NCBI GenBank assembly: GCA_020342235.1
Contig: CP073215.1
Coordinates: 992,001-1,056,000, forward strand
Reading direction: 5' to 3'
Length of the DNA: 64,000 nt
Source of the DNA: Saccharomycopsis phalli
Lineage: Eukaryota > Ascomycota > Saccharomycetes > Ascoideales > Saccharomycopsidaceae
The position numbers and the translations under genes are program-made. Shown piece by piece: positions 1 through 10,065 of the stretch. Position 1 is the first letter of the stretch. Each line of letters begins with the position of its first letter. The notes under the pieces are model-generated. The model did not search any database, was not told the DNA's origin, and saw nothing but the letters and a program-made list of their open reading frames with translations.

Positions 1-755
1 AACACATGGTCCTCAAAGCTCGGCAAAATGTCTCCAAACAACCCAGAGTCAAACGCATTGCTCAAGATAGAGTTCTTTACCGAGCTCTCAATGATACCTA
101 CAGACGGCTGGCTGGAAAGTGCACTGTCGCCAATCGGCACCACAAACGACCGTCCCAGCCCACCCAACGGTCGCATCAAAATATTCTCTACTCTTGCGCT
201 GATCTTGCGGTGGTTTTGGTGGCTTTCAATGTCAAACCCCAAGTCTATTACGTCGCCCTTGTGGATTTCGGTAGGCTCACTATCTTTGTCGGACCCAATC
301 TTCTCGTCGTTAACAAACGTGCCGTTCGACGAACCCAAGTCTTTGAGATATATCTTTCCACTGGCCATGTCGGCAAACAACTGCGCATGGTTCCGGGAAA
401 GCACCCGAGAGTCAAAGTACCCATTTGTCGATGTAGGCTGGATTTTCGTCCCCGCAGGGCGGCCCAACTTCAACACTTCGGGATGGTACGGAACCACGAG
501 CGACTTTCTTTCAAATGTGCCGTTTAAGGAAACAAGTATCAAGTTGTATTGTACCTGTGACCGGTCAATCGGGGCAGCAGTATTCTGTGGGTAAGGGTTT
601 CTGCGGGACCGCGAGTTTGACCGGCGCCGGTTAGCTGCTCTGACACTACCCTCTGACGAGTGCAGCGCTGAGGACTTGTCTAGAGACTCATTGTTTAGTG
701 CTTGAAAAAACTGATCTGTCAGGCTCTCTTGTGATGTGGCGATAGCAGGTGACAT
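1..755 (-). CDS. FHA-domain protein, VPS64/FAR10 (SLMAP-like) family, 3' part cut by window
   Basis: I translated the minus strand from ATG at 755 to the window edge; the frame stays open for 251 codons and continues outside. A Ser/Arg-rich stretch of about 75 residues is followed by a forkhead-associated domain. It shows the hallmark GRPAGTKIQP, then FDSRVLSRNHA (phosphothreonine-binding RxxSRxH type), then KDLGSSNGTFVN. This arrangement matches SLMAP and yeast Vps64/Far10, tail-anchored STRIPAK (Far complex) subunits at ER and nuclear-envelope membranes. The expected C-terminal coiled coil and membrane anchor would lie beyond position 1. The same frame continues upstream of the ATG only to a stop at 873-875, with no earlier Met. 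Assignment to Vps64 rather than Far10 is not possible from this part. Divergent from the gene starting at 1115. Confidence 0.8.
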   Translation of the reverse strand, partial: MSPAIATSQESLTDQFFQALNNESLDKSSALHSSEGSVRAANRRRSNSRSRRNPYPQNTAAPIDRSQVQYNLILVSLNGTFERKSLVVPYHPEVLKLGRPAGTKIQPTSTNGYFDSRVLSRNHAQLFADMASGKIYLKDLGSSNGTFVNDEKIGSDKDSEPTEIHKGDVIDLGFDIESHQNHRKISARVENILMRPLGGLGRSFVVPIGDSALSSQPSVGIIESSVKNSILSNAFDSGLFGDILPSFEDHV

Positions 756-1114
756 TTGCTCTGAGAAAACTAGGCTTTGTAGAGCATACACTGGTTTCTG
801 GTATCTTGCGCTGTGCTTCGTCTGCCTGAGAAAAGAAAAAAAAACTGGCGGTGCTGTCAAGGTCGTTCCCGATTAAACAACTGTACTCAAAATATTGCAC
901 TAGCTGTACTGTCTTGCAATCAAGCAGGGTAAGCACTGATACTATGTCCGGGTAATATCGCATGGTAAGGTGGGAATTTTTCGTCAATATACACACACAG
1001 ACACGACAACGCTATTTATTTTAATAAATAATTTGTAACAGTTTTTTTTGGGGGTCAGCTCAGTTGTTTTCCCCTTACTATATACCATACTTTCCAGCAT
1101 CTCGTGTCCCCAAT
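756..1114. other. divergent intergenic region
   Basis: Shared upstream region of the FHA gene (left) and the spliced PNUTS/REF2-like gene (right). It contains an A-run around 834-844, a T-run at 1041-1049 and a TATA-like ACTATATACC near 1078, about 38 bp before the right-hand ATG. No additional gene seen. Confidence 0.5.
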
Positions 1115-3539
1115 ATGGACCGCAACGCCGATGGCCACCAGTTTGTCGCGGATGGGCAATACCTTCCTAACCTGGGGAATTTCCAGTTCCAGCTGGGGGA
1201 AAACCCGCAGTTGGTGCAGTTCAATTCCCAGGGGTATGCCGGACAACCGCAGTTATCGGGCCAGTTACCAGTGGAATACCAGTATGGCAGTTCCAGCCAA
1301 ATGAGCTCCTCTTCCATGGAGCTCCCCACCCGGTATTCAAATCGTAAGTTTCGCTCATTCGCGCGTCGTTACTAACGTTTTAGCAGAGGAGGAGGTACAT
1401 ATGAATCAGGCATCGTTCTTTCCCCAGTTTCAGCAGTTTCCACAGAATCAGTTTTCTCAGTACATGCAGTTCCCGGCCTTTCTTAACCAGAACATGGACC
1501 AGAACATGGGCCAGAATATGAACCAGAATATGAACCAGAATATGAATCAGAATATGAATCAGAATATGAACCAAAATATGAATCAAAATATAAACCAAGC
1601 CCAGATGATGAACCAGAACCAGTTCATTGGCTACCCAGACCAACTGGTGCTGGTCAACATGAATGACGTAAACTTCAACCAGCAGTTCATGTCAGGGGTC
1701 GACCCGGCGTTTGGGTTTCCGCTAGACACCCTGTTGGTGTTGGATGACGAGCGGAAACGGCTGTTGGGCAGCGACACCCAGCAAAACAAAAAGCCAAAGC
1801 CGGGAAAGTACGAGATGTCAGACGACGTGCGGCTGGTGGTGCAGCGGGATATCCAGAAGTACAACGAGTTGGTCGAGCAGAAGAAGAAGGACAGTTTAAA
1901 CATTTTGCCGCAGTTCACGCCGAGCATTGTGAAGCCCCGAGTCGAGCGGGACTTAAAGGCCAAGAGCACCATACCAACCGGTGCGTTTGCTCCTGGGAAC
2001 TTCAAGAAGAAGGAAAAGGTGCATTCTGACGGTCCGCCAGAAGACGACCCGTTGAGCATTCCGATTGAGACGACTACGGTGGGAAATTCCGACGCACGGT
2101 ATAAGCAGGCATTCTCGAACGCGGATCTCATCAAGAACGACGACTCGTTTGCCAGAATCTTGGAGACGTTGGCAGGCGACTTGGGCCAGTCGTCGACTGG
2201 ATCGACGGATCTCAAGCTATTGCTCATTAGCACCATCCGAATATTCAACTCGAAGGAGCACCAGGAGAAGCTCATGAACCGGCTCACGTTGACGGTGACG
2301 TGCTTTGAGAAGGACACATGGGGCAAGGATCCCGACTGGCGGTTTGTGTGCTTGAACCACATTATCCAGTTGTCGGTGTTCACCGGTGTCACTAAGAAGC
2401 TCATCAGCTTCAATGCCAAGTTTGGCAAGAAGAACAAGTTGTTTAACCGGATCTCCAACTGGATCCGCTTTGACTTCAGTAACAAGAACTACGTCGGGCT
2501 CATCTTCACCTTGAGCTTTTTGCGGACCGTGGCGTTGCCCTATGCTTCCTTGGAGGCATACAAGTTCATTGCTCCGTTGCAGCGACTTCAGCTGGTCGAC
2601 GGGCAGCCCGAAATCATCGGCCTTGCCAAGGAAATTCTCAAAATCGGCGACAAAAAGAAGCTCGAAAACCCAAAGGTGGCTCTCAAGGCAGCAAAGCCAA
2701 AGGTGCCTGTCAACGTCAAGCCTTTGCCAAAGACCCCTGCATCCAAGTCGTCGTTGTTCAAAGCTGGAGGCCCGGTAAAGAAGCCGGAGCCTGTTGCAAA
2801 GAAGCCGGAGGTCGTTGTGAAAAAGCCTTTGCCAAAGAAGAAGGTCGTGCACACACACAGCTCGTCGACATCACAGGGCGACCAGAAAAGTACCGGTGGG
2901 TTTGCGCGGTTTCTTCCAAAGGCGTCCAGCACGCCTCCAGTTGAGACCGAGAGCAAGAGCTCGTCGATCACCGAGGTGGATGAGCCGGCCAATGTCGATA
3001 GCAATGGCCTCAAGAGCATTTTGCGGCGGCAGAACGACGATGCTGCCACGAAGCGGCGCCGCCGGAAGGTGCAGCTTAACTGGGAGAAGGGCGAAAAGTT
3101 GGTGGCAGTGCGGTACTTTGACTTTGATCCGGAGGAGCGCAAGTTGAACTTGACCGACAAGGACGACTTGATTGACAAGTACAAGCACAATTCAGACGAC
3201 GATGACGACGACGTCGACGACGGAGTGCGGGAGATTGACGAATCACGTGCGTGGAAGGAGCCGGTTGCCATTGACTTTACCAATCTTCCATGGTATGAGT
3301 ACACAAAGGACAACTCCGTCACCCGGGCTGGCGGCGAGGTTCCTGTTGAGTCGGCAGAGTCGGTCGCCGAGCAGCTGCGCCAGGACAAGGTGGATGAGGT
3401 TATTATAGAGGACCACGCTGCCCCAATTGAGTTGGCAGAGCCTCCGTCTGGGGGTGTAGAGGGAGAAAAGCCTGATAGCAGTAATGGATTGGTTCTACAG
3501 CCACGGCGTATGATGTCGTTTGGGTCGGTAGCATTATAG
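1115..3539 (+). CDS. PNUTS/REF2-like predicted nuclear PP1-regulatory protein (spliced)
   Basis: Join 1115..1343 and 1384..3539, about 794 residues. Exon 1 encodes a Gln/Tyr-rich start; exon 2 continues with a 12-bp NQNM repeat (1485-1599). A helical block around residues 300-450 resembles the TFIIS-N/LEDGF-like region of PNUTS-type proteins. A Lys/Pro-rich linker follows, then SILRRQ and a basic KRRRRKVQLNW stretch leading into EKLVAVRYFDFD. In fungal PNUTS/REF2 relatives a PP1 (Glc7) docking RVxF motif occurs in this setting; here it would read as a degenerate KVQLNW. Such proteins recruit PP1 to the cleavage and polyadenylation factor. The family call is inference from domain order and the basic-to-RYF block; the gene itself is certain. 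Tail is acidic. Confidence 0.6.
1344..1383 (+). other. spliceosomal intron, 40 nt
   Basis: Donor GTAAGT at 1344-1349, perfect branch site TACTAAC at 1370-1376, acceptor TAG at 1381-1383. The next in-frame acceptor, CAG at 1386, would lengthen it to 43 nt and change one codon choice only. Removing either joins the Gln-rich upstream frame (from ATG 1115) to the long frame that would otherwise begin at ATG 1401. Confidence 0.85.
1485..1599 (+). repeat. in-frame 12-bp minisatellite (NQNM units)
   Basis: About nine to ten copies of a unit reading AATATGAACCAG with C/T and G/A variants, encoding Asn-Gln-Asn-Met. It lies in the N-terminal low-complexity part of the PNUTS/REF2-like gene. Confidence 0.9.
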
Positions 3540-4129
3540 ATAGCATAAACCAATGTATATTATATCTAGTTCAGTAGAACCGGCTAGATTGGTTTATCGG
3601 TTAGTGAGTCGCAGATGGATTGCTGTAATGCAGATTGAATGGCAATGGGCTTTGATGTGGCTTTTAATATTGTATGTATGTGGAGTGAATTGTATGTGGA
3701 GTGAATTGTAGAGTATAAATCTATAGCTACCCACTGGACATATAAAGCGTGTTGAGGAGATGCAAGTGTGTTCAGACGTATTACAATTAGATTAGTCTGT
3801 TTCACACACAATTGGCAATTATACATTCTATAGGCTTTTAATGACTTGCTTTTCGGCAATTTGAATCTAGTCCTATTGCTTCTACAATGACATACTATTT
3901 TCCTACAGCAACGTACTGCCCTCCCGTGCTGCGACCACACTGTATCAGTCCTCAAAATCATTTTACATCTAGTACAATGCCAACTAATATATCCATTCTG
4001 ATGTTGCAAAACCCTCCAACAGTTGGCCTGCCGCACTATGCGCACTACACCACGAATTCTTATGCGCACTACATAACTAGGGCGCATTACGATCAAACGT
4101 ACAGAAATTGCATAACCAAATATATATAC
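3540..4129. other. intergenic region upstream of CSC1-like gene
   Basis: Contains the 3' flank of the left gene, a duplicated TGTATGTGGAGTGAATTG near 3672-3710 and the promoter of the channel gene. The frame of the channel stays open to ATG 3887, but that 81-codon extension is not membrane-like and its codons look non-coding. I see no separate gene. Confidence 0.5.
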
Positions 4130-6565
4130 ATGGACGGCGAGTTCTTCTCGAGAAACTTCTTCTACGAGTATGTGGCGTTGTTGTTTCGAAGCCACAAGGG
4201 CCCCGATCTCCAGAGGCCGGACGCCAGGATGTTCCAGACCCAGGTCGCAATCGCAGGGATCTTGGGTATGATGTTTGCCGTGGTGTTTTGTATTTTGCGC
4301 TACAAGTGGCCCCAGATATATTCGGCGCGGACAGTTCGGCGCAAAAATTTGCCGCTGCTTGGCCGTGGATTGTTCCTGTGGATCAGCGTAACCGCAGCGT
4401 TGACCGAGTCGCAGGTCATTGAGCATGCTGGGTTGGATGCATTTGTATTCCTCAGCTTCTTCAAGATGGCGATCCAGCTTCTCTGTGCGTGCGGGGTGTT
4501 TGGGTTTTTCGTCATATCGCCATTGCGGTACCATTACACTGGCGGATATGACCAGGACCAGGATCTGGGGAAACATAATCCAGACGGGTACTTGTGGATG
4601 TACGTGGTGTTCACGTACTGGTTCACGATCCTCACGTTTTTCTTCTTGTACCGCCTGACGCGGCACGTGTTGGAGGTCCGTCAGGATGTCTTGGGCAACC
4701 AAAACTCAATCACCGACCGGACAATTCGGCTATCGGGTATCCCCGCAGAGCTTCGTGACGAGAACCAGTTGGCGCGGCACATTGAGTCGCTCAACATCGG
4801 GCAAGTGAGCAGGGTAGTCATGTGCAAGGAATGGGGACCGTTGAATCGGCTTGTGCACCAACGACAGCAGGTTCTTGTGGCTCTTGAGAAGAAGTGGAGC
4901 GAGTACTTGGAGCCATGGGACATTGGGTCGCAAGAGTATGCATTTGACCGACTCGATAACGGGGTATTTGCCATGGAAAGAACCGAACGAACTCCAGCCA
5001 ATGAGTCGACTTTGCCCGTCGATGAGGAGTCGAGCTTGCTTGTTTTCAGCAACAGCTTGCACAACATCGACGATAACACGTCGACCATCAGTGCAGGGCT
5101 AATAAATCTCGCCCAAGCACAGCTAAAACGGCCCACAATGCGTGTCGGCTGGTTTGGTAAACGTGTCGACGCTATTGAATATCTCTCGAATCTGTTGTCC
5201 TTAATTGACGACGAAATCCTCCGTGCAAGAGAAAGACACTATTCCAACACCCCAACCGCTTTTGTCACCATGGAATCAGTTGCTTCTGCTCAAATGGCCG
5301 CCCAAGCTGTCTTGGACCCACACGCAAATTATCTCACCACAAAACCGGCCCCAGCTCCGCACGACATCATATGGGACAATGTGTGCTTATCGCGACGGGA
5401 ACGCGTGACAAAGTCGTACTACATTACCGTATTGATCTTCATCATTAGCATCGCATTGATCTTCCCCGTGACATACCTTGCCGCATTACTTAACATCAAA
5501 ACAATCTCCAAGTTCTTCCCTGAGCTTGGCGAGTTCCTCAAGACCCACAAGTCCGCACAGAACTTTGTCACTCGCCTTTTGCCTACGTATATCTTTACGT
5601 TTTTGAACCTGGTCATTCCGTTCTTGTATGTGTTGCTCTCCTCCAGACAGGGATTTATCTCCCACGGCGAGCAGGAAGTTTCCATCGTCTCAAAGAACTT
5701 CTTCTACTTATTCGTCAACATGTTCTTGGTCTTCACCTTGGCTGGTACCGCCTCCAACTACTGGAGTTTTCTCTCAGATACCACTCAGATCGCCAAACAG
5801 TTGGCCACATCCTTGAAGGACTTATCCTTATTCTATGTCGACTTGATCATCTTCCAGGGAATTGGCATGCTTCCTTTTAAGTTGTTGTTGTTTGGATCCA
5901 TGCTCAGGTTTCCATTCTTCTACTCCCGATGCTCGACGCCTCGCGAATTCAAAAATTTATACAGACCCCCAACATTCAACTTTGGTCTAGCCCTTCCGCA
6001 GCCGCTTCTCATCTTGATTATCACCATAATATACTCAGTCATGTCCACAAAAATCCTCATCAGTGGCATTGTTTACTTCATAATAGGCTACTATGTCTAT
6101 AAATACCAGTTGATGTTCTCAATGGTCCACCCATCCCACTCCACAGGTAAGGTATGGCCTTTGATCTACAGAAGAATCATCTTGGGCTTGCTCATATTTC
6201 AGTTAACTATGGCCGGTTTGCTCGCCCTCCAAGACGGCTACGTTCTTGCCTTGTTTCTCATACCATTGCCCTTTGTCACTTTCGGATTTCTCTACGACTT
6301 TGAGCAACACTACGTCCCATTGTCTTTTTTCATTGCACTACGAGCTATAAAGAAATGCGACTCGTCTGACGATGGTTACAGCGACTTGACACTAAATCCT
6401 AATCTCACCCTCGATGAGGTTAGAGAAAAAAACTCCACCTACGAGTATCCATTCTTGATTCAGTCCTTGGATGGTCCTTGGATTGCCATGGATGGTGATG
6501 ATATTGTGGTTCTCAACGACAATATCACCGTCAGAAAACCCCAAAAATTTTTCGAATGGGAATAA
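4130..6565 (+). CDS. CSC1: CSC1/TMEM63 (DUF221/RSN1) stress-gated cation channel
   Basis: From ATG 4130 the product is 811 residues, close to S. cerevisiae Csc1 (782). Three N-terminal membrane segments (roughly residues 40-60, 85-110, 155-180) precede a cytosolic domain. That domain begins with the family signature NSITDRTIRLSGIPAELRD, an RRM-like fold, and reaches about residue 410. A block of hydrophobic helices follows, including KNFFYLFVNMFLVFTLAGTAS, then PLLILIITIIYSVMS, typical of the RSN1_7TM domain. Family members are osmotically or mechanically gated Ca2+-permeable channels related to TMC/TMEM16 scramblases, usually at the plasma membrane or endomembranes. ATG 3887 upstream in the same frame is rejected because the added 81 residues match no channel N-terminus. 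Single exon. Which paralogue of the family (CSC1, RSN1, PHM7) is less certain than the family. Confidence 0.85.
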   Translation: MDGEFFSRNFFYEYVALLFRSHKGPDLQRPDARMFQTQVAIAGILGMMFAVVFCILRYKWPQIYSARTVRRKNLPLLGRGLFLWISVTAALTESQVIEHAGLDAFVFLSFFKMAIQLLCACGVFGFFVISPLRYHYTGGYDQDQDLGKHNPDGYLWMYVVFTYWFTILTFFFLYRLTRHVLEVRQDVLGNQNSITDRTIRLSGIPAELRDENQLARHIESLNIGQVSRVVMCKEWGPLNRLVHQRQQVLVALEKKWSEYLEPWDIGSQEYAFDRLDNGVFAMERTERTPANESTLPVDEESSLLVFSNSLHNIDDNTSTISAGLINLAQAQLKRPTMRVGWFGKRVDAIEYLSNLLSLIDDEILRARERHYSNTPTAFVTMESVASAQMAAQAVLDPHANYLTTKPAPAPHDIIWDNVCLSRRERVTKSYYITVLIFIISIALIFPVTYLAALLNIKTISKFFPELGEFLKTHKSAQNFVTRLLPTYIFTFLNLVIPFLYVLLSSRQGFISHGEQEVSIVSKNFFYLFVNMFLVFTLAGTASNYWSFLSDTTQIAKQLATSLKDLSLFYVDLIIFQGIGMLPFKLLLFGSMLRFPFFYSRCSTPREFKNLYRPPTFNFGLALPQPLLILIITIIYSVMSTKILISGIVYFIIGYYVYKYQLMFSMVHPSHSTGKVWPLIYRRIILGLLIFQLTMAGLLALQDGYVLALFLIPLPFVTFGFLYDFEQHYVPLSFFIALRAIKKCDSSDDGYSDLTLNPNLTLDEVREKNSTYEYPFLIQSLDGPWIAMDGDDIVVLNDNITVRKPQKFFEWE

Positions 6566-6666
6566 TGTACCCTTTTATGTATGCCACTTTAATTGACCAC
6601 TTTGTTTATTTAACATTGTAGAATGCTCATCACGTGTTTGGAATCAAATATTTTAGCAAAAATATA

Positions 6667-6738
6667 CTCCGATACGGGGAATTGAACCCCGATCTGCGCT
6701 GTGAGAGAGCACCGTGCTAGCCATTACACTATATCGGA
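6667..6738 (-). tRNA. tRNA-Glu(CTC)
   Basis: Minus-strand cloverleaf of 72 nt beginning TCCGATATAGTGTAATGGC and ending TATCGGA plus discriminator G. Acceptor 7 bp, anticodon stem GTGCT/AGCGC, loop CTCTCAC with anticodon CTC, T arm CGGGG-TTCAATT-CCCCG. No intron. Very close to S. cerevisiae tRNA-Glu apart from the anticodon arm. Confidence 0.95.
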
Positions 6739-6834
6739 TGACTTCTGACAGTGTTTATTTTGTTGAATACTTAATCCTATAATGTAAATCACCACTGGTT
6801 GGAAAAAAATTTCGATACTGATTCCAGTACTGCG

Positions 6835-9015
6835 ATGGTGGTCTTTCTAAGGTCGACGCTATGCACAAGCGTCCATCGTATGAATCAGTATGTGTTTATA
6901 AGGTATTTTTCTAGAAACCCAATATTATATAATGTGGATTCAGAGATAATTCTTTTGCCCACTGGTAAAAAATTGTACCGCAAAACTGTGCCTAGGATAT
7001 TCAACAAAGCGAAAAAGAAAAATGAAACGCTGCCGGAAAAACAACTGAAAAAGGGACTTATAGACTCCACTGCTAAGAGTTCGGAGGAGAATAGTTTTCT
7101 TATAGAAGATAGTGATGTGAACTACCATCTTGGAGAAGAAGTGAAAGAACGTGGAGAAGGAATAGCTGCCTCGATCAATGAGTTGCGGCCATTGGGATCA
7201 CGGATAAGTACGAAGGAATATGCATCATTGTCCAAGAGAATCTCGAACGAATTCACAAAGGGAAATTTGCAGGATTCCTTGAGGCAGTTTTTGAAATTGA
7301 AGGGAATGACCAAAGTTGGATTATCCAAGCTTCGAAAGCCAGCATTGATAAAAATATTAGTGCAGGACATTTGGAATTTAAATGTGGTGAAGCCTGTTGC
7401 TAAATCCAAGAATGGGAAAGCGGCCAATGCTGAGATTTTTGAATCATTGGCGTTGATGGTTAATGACAAGATTTTATTTTTCATGCTTGCAGATGGCGGG
7501 AAGTTGTTATTCAACTACACGACAAACGGTGTTAAAGTCTTGTTAGATTCAACCACCAAGATGGTGGCCCGATCTACAGTGTCCCGGTTAAAATGGTTTG
7601 AGGCCAGCCTCAACAAGTATATGAACGCTTTAAAGACCAGAAGAGTTGACTTGACTTCTATCACTAACTTGTTTGCTGCTAATTCCGAGACAGTGCCAAT
7701 CAAGCAGATTCAGAAAATTACCGACGTGTATTTTGAGAAAGTTGAAGGTGAAACGTATGTCTTGAACGCAGTGGATACTGCACATTTGAGCAGGGCAAAT
7801 CGTCTCTTTGTATGGTTTCTTGATTATAACTCACATATCAAAAGCACATTTGATCTTGGTAAAGGTAAATTCTACCGGTATTTGGACAATATCACTTTAC
7901 CTTGGGTATACCGTATTTCGCAATGGTTTAGATTAAGACAACCGGCTTGCAAGAACCAAGTGGTGGAGCAAGCTACTATCACGACGAAGAAGTCTGATGA
8001 AATATTTGACATTTTACATGATTTTGAACTAAAAAATGTCAAGGGGTCGCCGAGAAACACATGGAGCAACCCTAGTTTGACTATTACCTTGGGACAACTT
8101 TTGGTGGATCAGAAAACCACAGAGCAAGCAAACTTAGAGACTCCAAATAAATTTCTTTTCCATACACATGTTCCCAATATAAGAGATAATGTCCTTTCGT
8201 TGCCTCTTTTCTACGAAGCTACTAAAGATGCGGTCGTTAACGACAACTACAGTTATTATGCGCAAATAAAGCTTGTGCCGAACCCCTACAAAAGTACTGA
8301 GCGGGAACTTGTCTCTGATGTTACTAACTACAAGACATATCCACCTGTGGAAGTCTGGATGGAATTGGATAAAAATGATGTGGCACAATGGGATACTATG
8401 AAGGTATTGTCCATCGAGTGTCAAAATGACTATTATCTTGGCCTAGAATCGAAGGTAGCAGACTTGAAAATCAGCAGTGCTGTCTCTACTACATTGGCTG
8501 ATGCCGAAGAAAACATTGAAGAGCAAAACGAAAAAATTAACAGCCAGCAAGAAACGTCACTGCAAATTGATATTAATGACTTGTCTTGGCAAAAGAAGCA
8601 TTTCCTGTACATGTCTGATGATTCGGTAGCTGTGCCGCCATTTTTGACGAAGCAGCCAGACTTGTATCATTTTGTAAAGTCATCCAATTTGAACTTTAAC
8701 GGAAAAGTACCTGTTAGAGTAACAAAGGACGTCAAGCTCAACTTCACCAACGAAGATGGGACTATAGAGTCGGTGGACTATTTGTATTTGAATGTCTCCT
8801 ACAGACGTCATTTGGAGTTTGCATTAAATGACGATTTGGTTCAGTTTGCAGTTGTGGAGGGAGGATCCCTTGGGGGGAGAAGAATGGAGGTGAATTTGGT
8901 GAACTTGGAGGAGAAGCCTACCAAGGAAAGGTTTGAACAGTTTGTTAAAAAGGGATTGGAGATGGTTGATAAGATTTCGGATGTAAAAAGCCTAGGTACG
9001 TTGAAACACGACTAA
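6835..9015 (+). CDS. mitochondrial SLS1-like protein
   Basis: 726 residues from ATG 6835 (the open frame extends to 6799 but without another ATG). The first 30 residues are basic and hydroxylated, ending RYFSR, a plausible mitochondrial presequence. Around residues 140-180 lies FLKLKGMTKVGLSKLRKPALIKILVQ, which fits the N-terminal block of fungal Sls1. Sls1 is an inner-membrane-associated protein that couples mitochondrial transcription with translation of respiratory subunits. The rest is Lys/Asn-rich with a C-terminal beta-rich segment and no evident membrane helix. Length is somewhat above yeast Sls1 (643). The assignment rests on overall layout and the presequence; no catalytic motif is present to test. 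Convergent with the DAL5-type gene downstream. Confidence 0.5.
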   Translation: MVVFLRSTLCTSVHRMNQYVFIRYFSRNPILYNVDSEIILLPTGKKLYRKTVPRIFNKAKKKNETLPEKQLKKGLIDSTAKSSEENSFLIEDSDVNYHLGEEVKERGEGIAASINELRPLGSRISTKEYASLSKRISNEFTKGNLQDSLRQFLKLKGMTKVGLSKLRKPALIKILVQDIWNLNVVKPVAKSKNGKAANAEIFESLALMVNDKILFFMLADGGKLLFNYTTNGVKVLLDSTTKMVARSTVSRLKWFEASLNKYMNALKTRRVDLTSITNLFAANSETVPIKQIQKITDVYFEKVEGETYVLNAVDTAHLSRANRLFVWFLDYNSHIKSTFDLGKGKFYRYLDNITLPWVYRISQWFRLRQPACKNQVVEQATITTKKSDEIFDILHDFELKNVKGSPRNTWSNPSLTITLGQLLVDQKTTEQANLETPNKFLFHTHVPNIRDNVLSLPLFYEATKDAVVNDNYSYYAQIKLVPNPYKSTERELVSDVTNYKTYPPVEVWMELDKNDVAQWDTMKVLSIECQNDYYLGLESKVADLKISSAVSTTLADAEENIEEQNEKINSQQETSLQIDINDLSWQKKHFLYMSDDSVAVPPFLTKQPDLYHFVKSSNLNFNGKVPVRVTKDVKLNFTNEDGTIESVDYLYLNVSYRRHLEFALNDDLVQFAVVEGGSLGGRRMEVNLVNLEEKPTKERFEQFVKKGLEMVDKISDVKSLGTLKHD

Positions 9016-10065
9016 TTTGTAAATATTATTACCACAACTGTAGTCAAGAGTTTTTCCTATATTCCTATAAATCCCCAATGAACCCATTGAATAAATAATG
9101 TCACACGCCTGCATATAACAAAAACTACCCAGTCAGTTTGCTGCTGGGGCCTCATTGGATAATTCGAGCCAATAGATTAAATGGTCCATCACAACATCAA
9201 CAGTCAAAAAGCACACATAGAATTGGGTCGTGATCACATACACGGAGACCAATACAAAAGCTATCTTTAATATCATGAGCAAAAACCAGGTGCTTGAAGA
9301 CAAGGCAGCAAGTCTTGAGCAAGTACGAATATATTTTTGTGCATCACGCTTTAGTGGTGTTGAAACCGGTATCAACGTGGGTGATTGTGGTAGCACGTGG
9401 GTTGAACATAACAGAGTTTGCTAATCTGAATGAATATTTATAAAAGATTTCAAATTTCAAATCTAAAGGATTTAATTATCGGAATCGATTATTAAGTAGC
9501 GGGTTTTAGATATATATTGATTATCTTGTTGTTCCCTGGAGTATTTAGATGCCGCGTTCATTTTAAGTGCTTTGTTTTCCTGTCTTGGAAACTTCACATA
9601 AGACTAAAGGATAGGCTAGGATGTTTCAAATGAGTTTTTACCATATATAATATACTTGTGAAAATGAGAAGAATTATATGGCCCAAATTGAACCACAAGT
9701 GCGTAATATGTATTTTTCATTGTCGGTTATGACCCTACATCTAAGTAAAACATTTTCATCAGTGCGAAACATGCGGTAAATACTTACGAAACATACATTT
9801 GGTATGCTGAATAGCATGATTTGTACTGCCAATATATATAAATCTTATAAAGTTTTAGAATTGCAAATTCTAAGTTGTAGTTTAATCTTAGTCAGACTTT
9901 AAGTGAGTTCTACGGAGAAACATTGCTCTAGATTGATACTCGTTGGATACAGTCAACCTTCAATCGGACAAAGTGGAAAGCACTACACAAAAAGAAAGCC
10001 CAAAACAACGTAAATAACCAATAAAAATCTAAAAATTCTATAAAATCTAAGCAAAAGTTCGTCAC
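9016..10065. other. convergent intergenic region
   Basis: AT-rich 3' flanks of two convergent genes. Apart from a possible 47-residue membrane ORF on the minus strand (9133-9276) I find nothing with coding character, no tRNA and no repeat array. Confidence 0.4.
9133..9276 (-). CDS. possible 47-residue single-pass membrane protein
   Basis: Minus-strand frame from ATG 9276 begins MILKIAFVLVSVYVI, one clear hydrophobic helix, then FLTVDVVMDHLIYWLEL and stop. The same frame runs open a further 40 codons upstream (to 9396), with sensible polar composition, but has no ATG there. If the gene is real its start may lie in a 5' exon I cannot place: an ATG at 9409 is in a different frame, and no GTAAGT-type donor is visible between them. 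I do not recognise a family. Confidence 0.3.
   Translation of the reverse strand: MILKIAFVLVSVYVITTQFYVCFLTVDVVMDHLIYWLELSNEAPAAN

Noticed and set aside
3584-4702. 372-codon open frame on the minus strand across the CSC1 5' part
   Set aside because: It is antisense to well-supported channel coding sequence, has no hydrophobic or domain pattern, and starts inside the gene; a chance frame from codon bias.
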